DNA of 64,000 nt from Tritrichomonas musculus. Taxonomy: Eukaryota; Parabasalia; Tritrichomonadida; Tritrichomonadidae. Within the stretch, counting starts at the first letter, position 1, and each line of letters opens with the position of its first letter. The notes below the pieces were generated by a model. The model was given only the letters and a program-made list of their open reading frames with translations, was not told the origin of the DNA and ran no database searches. Position numbers and translations under genes: made by a program. The stretch is taken from contig JAPFFF010000050.1 in NCBI GenBank assembly GCA_039105265.1, positions 1,054,001 through 1,118,000 of the forward strand, in the 5' to 3' direction. Below are positions 57,701-64,000 of this stretch, piece after piece.

Positions 57701-58935
57701 TGCGGTACTTCAGGCAGGCAATCGAGGCAGGCAACGACCTCGCAATGAACAACCTCGCAAACATGCTCCGCATCGGCGACGGCCTTCCGATGGACAAGGA
57801 GGAGGCGATCAGGTACTACAAGCTCGCAATCGACAGGGGCAACACGTGCGCGATGAACAACTTCGCAATCATGCTGAAGAACGGCGAGGTCCCAGCGAAC
57901 AAGAGCGCCGCCGTGAAGTACTTCAGGATGGCAATCGATGGCGGCAACTCAGACGCGATGAACAACCTCGCAAACATGCTCCGCATCGGCGACGGCATCG
58001 AGATGAGCAAGGCTGATGCGATCGACCTCTACAAGCGCGCAATGGCGAAAGGCAACAGCAACGCGATGAGCAACTACATGTACATGCTGTCCGAGGACGA
58101 GGACACGGGCGTCTCGATGGAAGAGGCAGCCTCGTTCTACAGGCAGATGGCGCAGAAAGGGAACGACGTTGCAATGTACCTGCTCGCAAACATGCTGAAG
58201 GACGGCGAAGGTGTCCCGCAAAACAAGGAAGAGGCGGCGATGCTCTACAAGGAGTCCGCGGACATGGGCAACGCGTGGTCAATGACAAACTACGCAAACA
58301 TGCTCTTCGCAGGCGACGCAGTGGCCGTGGACAAGCCGCAGGCCGCGCACTACTTCAAGCTCGCGGCAGACAGCGGCGACACGCTCGCGATGTACAACTA
58401 CGCGGGCATCCTCCTCAGCGGCGACGGCGTCGAAGAAGACAGGAGGGAGGCGGCGCGCTACTACAGGATGGCGGCAGACAGCGGCGAACCTGACGCGATG
58501 GTCAGGTACGCCGACATGCTCTACCACGGAGACGGCGTCGAGGCCGACAGGTCGGGCGCTGCGCGCTACTACAGGATGGCAGCCGACGCAGGCAGCGCAA
58601 TTGCGGCAGCGAAGTACGCGTACGTGCTCTACCACGCAGACGGCGTCGAGGCCGACAAGGCAGAGTCTGCGCGCTACTGCAGGATGGCCGCCGAAAACGG
58701 CAGCAATGCGGCGATGTGCATATACGCGGGCCTGCTCCTCGACGGCGACGGCGTTGACTCTGACCCGGCCGAGGCGGCCCGCTTCTTCAAGATGGCGATC
58801 GATGGCGGGAATGCAGAGGCGATGTACAAGTACGCGTGCATGCTGGACAACGGCATAGGCGTGCCTGCAGACAAGGAGGCCGCAGCGCGCTACTACAGGA
58901 TGGCCGCCGAGAATGGTTTCGGCGATGCTGAGTGA
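54796..58935 (+). CDS. Long Sel1-repeat protein (~38 repeats, 1379 aa)
   Basis: The frame is open from 54703. I choose the ATG at 54796 (MSEEQTPNKEY) because the 31 upstream residues are hydrophobic/basic and unlike the rest, and TCAAA lies directly before this ATG. From residue ~20 to the end the protein is an almost unbroken series of 36-residue Sel1-like repeats (A-KG---AM--YA-ML--G-GV--DK-EAA-YY--AA), about 38 units with one longer insert near ~650. Sel1 proteins form superhelical scaffolds for protein complexes, for example in ER quality control and signalling. There is no signal peptide or membrane helix. The first ~850 bp are AT-rich (30% in one line) and the remainder reaches 57-75% GC. 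Near-identical units hint at internal duplication. Confidence 0.9.
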   Translation: MSEEQTPNKEYIDNLRKGDIAQKGQAAMYYKQFADKGDIDSMINYADMKRNGEGIPVDQDEAADYYLKAVKKGNVYAASSIIDMVYNENYLPDDQKDFFICMELANKNKDTKSMKIFADMLRTGTILTANKQRALNLYKELSDLGNSDAEFNYAQMLFYDDDIKGNKKVAIDCFKKLSDAGNPDAMNAYANILLAGDLIPSDKSQAATLYKISADKGNADSMYKYACMLDSGEIIPVDKKKAANYYQKAADKGNVDAMYTYGVITLNGIYVPADKKEAAHYFKMASDKGHIGAMRNYASLLASGEGVPMNKAEADKYRKKADDKEKLLLELQKGPSALARYAFLIEGNDAGRAARCYMEAAKKGSVEAMHNLAVLMYNGSGVRKDKAKAAELFKMSADGGNAHAMLAYADMLREGEGVGINLCESFRYCRMAAECGSQDAAFNYAVMLDAGIGTRADRQLAAKCYRRLIEKGHAGAMYNFGCMLYEGGHMAADKDEAVRMFKMAIENGSARAMYTYACMLDEGDGVRMSKKDAARYYKEAADLGHRNAMYNYAVMLDEGEGIQADKHEAARYYRMAADAGSVKAMYNLAIMLEDGDGIQADKKEAARLYKTAVDRGLEQDSSYEDNSFEYGCVMHNYALCLLNGEGVPADKGEAAKYFRLAADAGNTDSMYNLASMSLYGDGIAANKEEAVSYYRRAALDSSGSPYAKLVYASLIQDGTAEGSTKEASSLVKDAAGKGTTQAVVRYAEMLAAGDGVPADERKAQRLFKTAADKGDVHALYRFVDLSNKSQIAEYLKNSDDAHAMNLYGVFLFTGENVKSANKDEAVRMFKMAAQKGNTTAMVNYANALRSGRGAAVDQSEAARLLRDAIAMGDANAMCSYASMLKNGEGVPASREESVKYLTMAIQRGSSRAMVNYANMLRNMDGEASKQEAASMYREAAERGNTNAMNNYAIMLKNGDGVPQNKDEAVRYFRQAIEAGNDLAMNNLANMLRIGDGLPMDKEEAIRYYKLAIDRGNTCAMNNFAIMLKNGEVPANKSAAVKYFRMAIDGGNSDAMNNLANMLRIGDGIEMSKADAIDLYKRAMAKGNSNAMSNYMYMLSEDEDTGVSMEEAASFYRQMAQKGNDVAMYLLANMLKDGEGVPQNKEEAAMLYKESADMGNAWSMTNYANMLFAGDAVAVDKPQAAHYFKLAADSGDTLAMYNYAGILLSGDGVEEDRREAARYYRMAADSGEPDAMVRYADMLYHGDGVEADRSGAARYYRMAADAGSAIAAAKYAYVLYHADGVEADKAESARYCRMAAENGSNAAMCIYAGLLLDGDGVDSDPAEAARFFKMAIDGGNAEAMYKYACMLDNGIGVPADKEAAARYYRMAAENGFGDAE

Positions 58936-58949
58936 GACTATTAAGTAAA

Positions 58950-59880
58950 AGAACACCTCATAAAAGTTTTTATTTTTTATATGAAACACATTGTTTTTAG
59001 ATTTAATAACTTCACAAGTGTTTGTAATATGAAATTCATAATTGTTTTAATATTACTGATAAGATTAAAATATTCATTTATTCTATATAATGAACTTTTT
59101 AATATTCATTTATAAATTTATATTAGGTACACACATAAAATATGCATTCATATATTAGTATTTCGAAGATAAATCATTTCAAATATAAAGATATTGATTT
59201 TGTTTTCAGGTAAAAAGCTTTTTTTTTTTATTAAACTCTATGCAAAAATCATCACCACTTTCTCAATTTTTTCTGAGAAAATTTGAATGATTTGTTTATA
59301 AAATTTTAACGATAAGTTGTGAAAATTTTTAGTTCTCAAAATTTCTGAATATAAAACAAATATTATTATGAAAAAGTTGGAGTTTATTTATGAATATTTC
59401 TTTCTTTATCTTTTATCCTATGAATCGTTTAAATTTGTTATTTTGTATTTTAATGTTCTCCACTGATCAGTGTAATGATTGTGTTCGATATTGTTTTTAA
59501 ATAAAATTATATTAAGATAAACCTAATGTGATAGACATGACTTTATCAATATTTTACGAAAGCTTTATGAAATAATTCAAATGTATTTATATTTTAAATT
59601 GTTTATATTTTATATTTTCAAAGATTTATATTTTTCAATTGAATCAATTTATTTTTTATTTTTTTAAAAATTAAAATATCTTTATGAAAAATAATATTTT
59701 TAATATTTAAAAATATAAAAATATGTAAAAATAAAAATATATATAAAATATATGAAGTTAAAAAATAAAATATGAATTTAAATTGGTATTTTGGGGTAAA
59801 AAAAATACAATTTAAATTTGAGAATATCTTTGAATGTTATTTACGATAAAATATTTCAATTATTATTTATTGGTTATTAT
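58950..59880. other. Intergenic, AT-rich
   Basis: Nearly 1 kb between two + strand genes. Nothing recognised except an ACAAAAAGTT motif at 59881-59890, 35 bp before the next start codon. Confidence 0.55.
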
Positions 59881-59924
59881 ACAAAAAGTTTAATGATTTT
59901 TTATATTTGAATTAATTAAATAAA

Positions 59925-61550
59925 ATGTCTCTAAGATTTACTGTTAGCAAAAGAAACTTATCAATTCATAATGGCCAGCAACCTTTTTTGCCAACTATGG
60001 CTCATAAAAGTCAAGTCAATTTACCTAAATTAGGAATAGTTGCTCAAGTTAATAATATTTTTAACGAAAATAGCTATAATTCTACAATAAATGATGGCAT
60101 TCTTAAGTATAAACAAAAAGAAAGCAAGTCTAATAATAAAGATCCTGCAGTTGATGTTGAAGTTCCAAAAGTTATATCTATATCTGCAAATAGGGAATAT
60201 CTAGTTGGAGAAATTGAAATACCTTCGCTTCCACCACTTCCTGCATTTAATGATCCCTCTTTTGATAATATATTTAAAGAGAAAATCAAAATTTGCAACA
60301 TATTATTTGATTTCGATCATCCAAACGTTCAACTCGAAGGGAAAAAGGCAAAAGTAAATGCATTAATAGAAATAAATAAAATTTTGGCAATGGTTTCAAA
60401 TAATTCATCAATTACTGAAAAACTAAAAGATGCAATTTATGATATGATAACGAAAAATTTATTTCATCAAGATCCTTTTGTTTCAAACGAAAAGATCTGT
60501 TTTTCAACATTGAAACAAAGTATTGTTGAACCTTCATGGGAGCATATGTGTCATGTATATCAAGCATTAATTCAATTTCTTATCACTTTTCCAGAACGAT
60601 GCGAATTTTCTCTTGCTAAGAAACTAATACGTCTTATGAATATTCCTGATAATAATGAGAGAGAAAATCTTGTTACTTTGTTGAAAAATTATGCCGAAAC
60701 GCATCCAGAACAACTCGAAAATCTCTATGAATTGTTAAAAAGTGCTCTTGTTAATGTTGGAACTGATATTTACACTCCATATTGCGTAGAACCAGTTCTC
60801 ACATTCTTAAAAATGATGGTCCGTAAAGATTATATTTATCAAATTATTTATACGCATCTTCTTCCTCTTTATCGTCACGAAAAACTTTACCTATATTCAA
60901 GTAAATTATCCAATCTCATAACATCAATTATTTCAAATAAGCCAGTCGATCAAATATATTATCTGAAATACCTTCTTAATCATTTTCCTCTTCAGTGTGG
61001 ACAAAAGCAATTATTATTTGTATATGCAATAAATTCATTATTCAACATCATTGGTAAACGTGAGCTAAACCAAGTTTCTACTAAAATTATTTTATTTTTT
61101 GCATCAGCCTTCAGATCTCCAAATAGCAAGCTTGCTGAATCTTCTCTTAAGATATTTCTGAAGCCAGTTATGACATCTATTCTTTTTAGTAATGCTGCAT
61201 TTGCTATGGACAATCTTCTTGAGCCACTTAAATGGGCATCTACTTATCATTGGGACAAATCAATTAAAATACTCAGCTCGAGAGCTTACACTACACTTTC
61301 AAATATTAAATATGAAGTTCAAAGTAATAGTTCTTCAAAAACTTCAAGAGATCCTATTAATGAAATTTCGTTAAAGAATTCACCAAAAGAAACCAAAAAG
61401 TTGGACAACAGTGACCTTGTTTCAAAATGGGCTCTTATTGCAAGATCTGCAGCAAAAAAATATAACTCAATTGATTTAACAAATTCACTTCTAGAAATAC
61501 AATCCAAACTTCTGAATGAAGGAATGAATAATGGTTTAGCACTGTATTGA
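59925..61550 (+). CDS. Divergent PP2A regulatory subunit, B56 (B') family
   Basis: This 541-residue protein has a disordered start (~1-95) and then the B56 helical-repeat core. Recognisable stretches in family order are KIKICNILFDFDHPNVQLEGK (like the C--LFDF-DP---L-GKE start), LFHQDPF, PSWEHMCHVYQALIQFL (like P-WPHLQ-VYEFFLRFL), ERENLVTLLKNY, LLPLYRHEKLYLYSSKL (like LLPLHK---L--YH-QL), AESSLKIF (like AERAL--W) and HWDKSIKILS (like HWN-TI--L). B56 subunits bring the PP2A core to LxxIxE-bearing partners. The core is clear but strongly diverged from animal and fungal proteins. The C-terminal ~80 residues are basic and Ser-rich. There is no GC step in this gene. Confidence 0.82.
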   Translation: MSLRFTVSKRNLSIHNGQQPFLPTMAHKSQVNLPKLGIVAQVNNIFNENSYNSTINDGILKYKQKESKSNNKDPAVDVEVPKVISISANREYLVGEIEIPSLPPLPAFNDPSFDNIFKEKIKICNILFDFDHPNVQLEGKKAKVNALIEINKILAMVSNNSSITEKLKDAIYDMITKNLFHQDPFVSNEKICFSTLKQSIVEPSWEHMCHVYQALIQFLITFPERCEFSLAKKLIRLMNIPDNNERENLVTLLKNYAETHPEQLENLYELLKSALVNVGTDIYTPYCVEPVLTFLKMMVRKDYIYQIIYTHLLPLYRHEKLYLYSSKLSNLITSIISNKPVDQIYYLKYLLNHFPLQCGQKQLLFVYAINSLFNIIGKRELNQVSTKIILFFASAFRSPNSKLAESSLKIFLKPVMTSILFSNAAFAMDNLLEPLKWASTYHWDKSIKILSSRAYTTLSNIKYEVQSNSSSKTSRDPINEISLKNSPKETKKLDNSDLVSKWALIARSAAKKYNSIDLTNSLLEIQSKLLNEGMNNGLALY

Positions 61551-61739
61551 TCAAATTTTTTAATTTATATCTTGTTTTTATATGTTTTATATTAAAATTA
61601 TTATTTAATGGTTTTCAACTTTTATTCTATTTGATATTTTTTCTTATTTATTCGACATTGATAAAAATATATGAGATAACAAAATAGTAATAATATTATT
61701 TATGAATTTTCTATGAATTTTATTTTCAATTCGTCAGAA

Positions 61740-61810
61740 GCATCGCTGGTCTAATGGTAGAATTTCACCTTGCCAAGGTGGGGGTCCGGGTCCGATTCCC
61801 GGGCGATGCA
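61740..61810 (+). tRNA. tRNA-Gly(GCC)
   Basis: A 71-nt cloverleaf. Acceptor GCATCGC/GCGATGC is fully paired. The D arm is short (TGGTCTAATGGTAGA). The anticodon stem TCACC/GGTGG carries loop TTGCCAA (anticodon GCC). The T arm is CCGGG-TCCGATT-CCCGG. Discriminator A, no intron, CCA not encoded. Confidence 0.96.
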
Positions 61811-61819
61811 TTTTTTTTT
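61811..61819 (+). terminator. Pol III terminator of tRNA-Gly
   Basis: Nine T directly after the discriminator base. Confidence 0.85.
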
Positions 61820-61989
61820 AAAAAAAAATTATAGGTAATTTATATAAGAAAGGCTTTATGGTCAAATTAATAAAAAAAATATTGATATTTTATTGTAAAT
61901 CAACTATTTATCATTCAAATATAGTTATATTATTTGAATAAAAATGGTTATATAAATTTATCAAAATTTCTGATAAGGGTTCAAGAGAC

Positions 61990-62003
61990 AACTTTTTCAT
62001 AAT
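61990..62003 (+). promoter_or_regulatory. Candidate core-promoter motif AACTTTTTCATAAT
   Basis: It is identical to the 14-mer at 33318-33331 and lies 36 bp before the ATG at 62040. It is followed by a TCATTTAAAT initiator-like stretch closer to the ATG. Confidence 0.45.
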
Positions 62004-62039
62004 CTTTTATCTCACCTTTCATTTCATTTAAATATATAA

Positions 62040-64000
62040 ATGCTGATCTATTTATTAAGTTTTCTTGTTACTTCAGATAATACATTTTATTGTGACGTTT
62101 CAAAAAGCTCTATAAAGTTTGAATCCAATAATAATTTATACTGCAATTCTACCACAATTTCGTATACCCAATCAAACCCAATTCAAATTTATGTCATTGG
62201 CAATACTGAATCAAATAGTGTCATTGTTCAGGATTCTATCGCTACTTTTTATTTATTAAATACAAATATCAAAGCTGAGTCTGCATTTTCGGTTGTAGGC
62301 GGAAAAGTTAATATAATTTTAAATGAAGGATCATCGACAATAACTAGTACAAATGACGCAGGAATAAGCTGTTCAGGAAATGCTGAAATTACAATTAGTG
62401 GAAGTTCTTCAGCCAAATTAACTTCAATTTCTTCCTCTTTTTCTGGAATCGGAGCAGGTAAATCAACATCAACTTGCAAACTCATTTCAATTAACGGGAA
62501 AATGACAATTGATGCTCAAGGCGGATATTATGGATCTGGAATTGGTGCCGGATGGGGATACAATGAAGGAACTTCAAATGTTGACAAAATTTTAATCCAA
62601 GATGGAAAAGTTACAGCAACAAGCCCTTCTAATGCAGGAATTGGTGCTGGTGTTGGAAGATCTAAGTTTTCATCTAATGTTGGTAACATTACTATTCTTG
62701 GTGGAATTATTGCTGCCACTGGCGGTGAATGGGGTGCAGGAATTGGTGGTGGATATGGCTTTTCAGATCACTCGTCAAATGCAAATACCATTTTAATTGC
62801 TGGAGGTGAAATAGTTAGCAAGGGTGGAAGACATGCTGCAGGAATTGGCGCTGGAGCAGGATTATCTTCAACAAATGCTTCATCTGTTAGTCATCTCTCT
62901 TTAATTGCAAACCAAATTACATCATCATCAGATTCAAACACCAATACAATTTGCGTAAATATACAAGCGAATGGTGGAAGTCGGGCAGAGGCAATTGGTA
63001 ATGGATCTGGTGGAAAAGTTTCCGAAAAAGAAGAAAAAGGCTCTAAGTCGCAATGCAGCGATTATAGATGTACTTTTATTTCAGAATCAACAGAATGCGT
63101 AAGCCCATGGAAATGTGATGTGCAAAATTGCTTCCAATGCTCTTCATCTTCTACTTGTTCCGTCTGCCAAAAAGGATATAAACTTTCAGAAAATACCTGC
63201 ATAATAGATTCAACATTACCAACAACTTCATCTTCCTCTACCTCGTCTTCTTCAGTAATTCCACCAACAAATGATCCAACTATACCAGTAGCAACTGAAG
63301 TTCTTTCAATCTTTTATTGTACATCAGAAACAGACCAGAAATGTCAAAATGCCAAATCAAATTGGGAATCTGAACGTTCTTCCCAGATATCTAATATCAA
63401 TCAACGTTCAAAGTTTGCATCAAGTATTGGTAAAAGACCTTACGAAAATACAATCGATCTCTTAACAAAATCAACCTCACTTACCAGCGTTGCATTTGGT
63501 ATTACAGAACTTCAGGAATCATTAAGAACCGCCAAAAACTTAGTTCTATCATCATCTCAAATAGGCATATTTAACATTATTATATATCAATATGGTAGTA
63601 TGAATAAAGATGATTCAGTTGATTTCTCATTTCTTCAACCATACTCATCAAGCCATGTTGTTTTCAACATAAGCTATGTAGTTCTTACCGAAAACCATGC
63701 CGTAAATATTAAAGTTGGCGATGTAAGTACCTTTGTATCTTCACTTACTCTAATTTTTGCAGAAAAGACATCAATTATTAGTCAATATGAGTCAAAAACA
63801 AAGTCATTCCTCGCCATTGATACAGTAAATCTAGTGCATTCACGTTTCGTTGAATCAGAATTTGGTAACAAATACAACATTTCAGCTGATTTAATCACAT
63901 GCGACCAATACTCTGCTTCATCACTTTCAAATCTTGCAGAGAAATGCTCAGATAGAGTGTTTGTCACTTTCCCGGTCGCTTTATCTAAAATCGATGTTGA
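62040..64000 (+). CDS. Secreted surface protein with Gly-rich repeats and a Cys-rich module (runs off the window)
   Basis: The frame opens at ATG 62040 and stays open for 653 codons to the window edge, so the gene is incomplete here. It starts with a signal peptide (MLIYLLSFLVTSDNTFYC). Residues ~85-330 are glycine-rich repeats of the form G-ITI-GG-I-A-GG--GAGIGGG, which suggest a right-handed beta-helix like bacterial surface proteins. Residues ~338-388 are a Cys-rich EGF/furin-like module (C--CSSSSTCSVCQKGYKLSENTC). A Ser/Thr-rich linker (~390-415) follows, then an unrecognised domain with scattered Cys. It is most likely an adhesin-like surface or secreted protein. A membrane anchor, if any, lies beyond the window. 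The AACTTTTTCATAAT motif and tRNA-Gly lie upstream. Confidence 0.85.
   Translation, partial: MLIYLLSFLVTSDNTFYCDVSKSSIKFESNNNLYCNSTTISYTQSNPIQIYVIGNTESNSVIVQDSIATFYLLNTNIKAESAFSVVGGKVNIILNEGSSTITSTNDAGISCSGNAEITISGSSSAKLTSISSSFSGIGAGKSTSTCKLISINGKMTIDAQGGYYGSGIGAGWGYNEGTSNVDKILIQDGKVTATSPSNAGIGAGVGRSKFSSNVGNITILGGIIAATGGEWGAGIGGGYGFSDHSSNANTILIAGGEIVSKGGRHAAGIGAGAGLSSTNASSVSHLSLIANQITSSSDSNTNTICVNIQANGGSRAEAIGNGSGGKVSEKEEKGSKSQCSDYRCTFISESTECVSPWKCDVQNCFQCSSSSTCSVCQKGYKLSENTCIIDSTLPTTSSSSTSSSSVIPPTNDPTIPVATEVLSIFYCTSETDQKCQNAKSNWESERSSQISNINQRSKFASSIGKRPYENTIDLLTKSTSLTSVAFGITELQESLRTAKNLVLSSSQIGIFNIIIYQYGSMNKDDSVDFSFLQPYSSSHVVFNISYVVLTENHAVNIKVGDVSTFVSSLTLIFAEKTSIISQYESKTKSFLAIDTVNLVHSRFVESEFGNKYNISADLITCDQYSASSLSNLAEKCSDRVFVTFPVALSKIDV

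Noticed and set aside
62249-62719. Minus-strand frames under the 62040 gene
   Set aside because: The + frame is open for 653 codons with a signal peptide and structured repeats; the minus frames are shadows.

Overview
The window looks like nuclear DNA of a parabasalid protist, most likely a Tritrichomonas-type trichomonad. Intergenic DNA is very AT-rich, all large genes lack visible introns, and the families are typical of trichomonads: expanded TKL kinases and pseudokinases, R2R3 Myb proteins, BspA-type leucine-rich surface proteins, long Sel1-repeat proteins, a CARMIL-like LRR protein, and FkbM and NADAR enzymes of bacterial type. The species name is an inference from gene content.

Layout. 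92-8604 is one 8.5 kb DNA transposon with 38-bp perfect terminal inverted repeats and a TA target duplication. It carries a Myb/pogo-type transposase and two internal satellite arrays (10 x ~121 bp and 21 x ~130 bp). 9.4-13 kb holds a NADAR gene, a phosphatase relic and a kinase-pseudokinase gene. 13.5-19 kb holds a 1104-residue orphan gene followed by relics, including a second copy of its promoter and first codons. 19-24 kb has an FkbM methyltransferase, a prenylated-type EF-hand protein, tRNA-Thr(TGT) and a broken Myb gene. 24.3-32.2 kb has a CARMIL-like LRR gene and, in the same frame after one stop codon, a 1983-codon gene with four kinase-like domains. 33-42 kb has an R2R3 Myb gene, a PPP phosphatase, relics and a degenerate GAF/phosphodiesterase-like gene. 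42-49.4 kb is one gene for a giant Lys/Asp-repeat membrane protein. 49.9-59 kb has a secreted LRR-sulfatase fusion, an unrecognised helical protein and a ~38-unit Sel1 protein. 59.9-64 kb has a divergent PP2A B56 subunit, tRNA-Gly(GCC) and a secreted Gly-rich/Cys-rich surface protein that runs off the end.

The genes do not form a pathway. They share themes: phosphosignalling (kinases, pseudokinases, PPP phosphatase, B56), cell-surface and secreted proteins, and Myb regulators.

The most unusual signal is in base composition. In five genes, on both strands, the first roughly 0.7-0.9 kb of coding sequence is AT-rich (25-35% GC in hand-counted lines). The frame then continues without a break into GC-richer sequence (about 45-75%) that ends at the stop codon. 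The satellite-loaded Myb-pogo transposon and the LRR-sulfatase fusion are the next most notable items.
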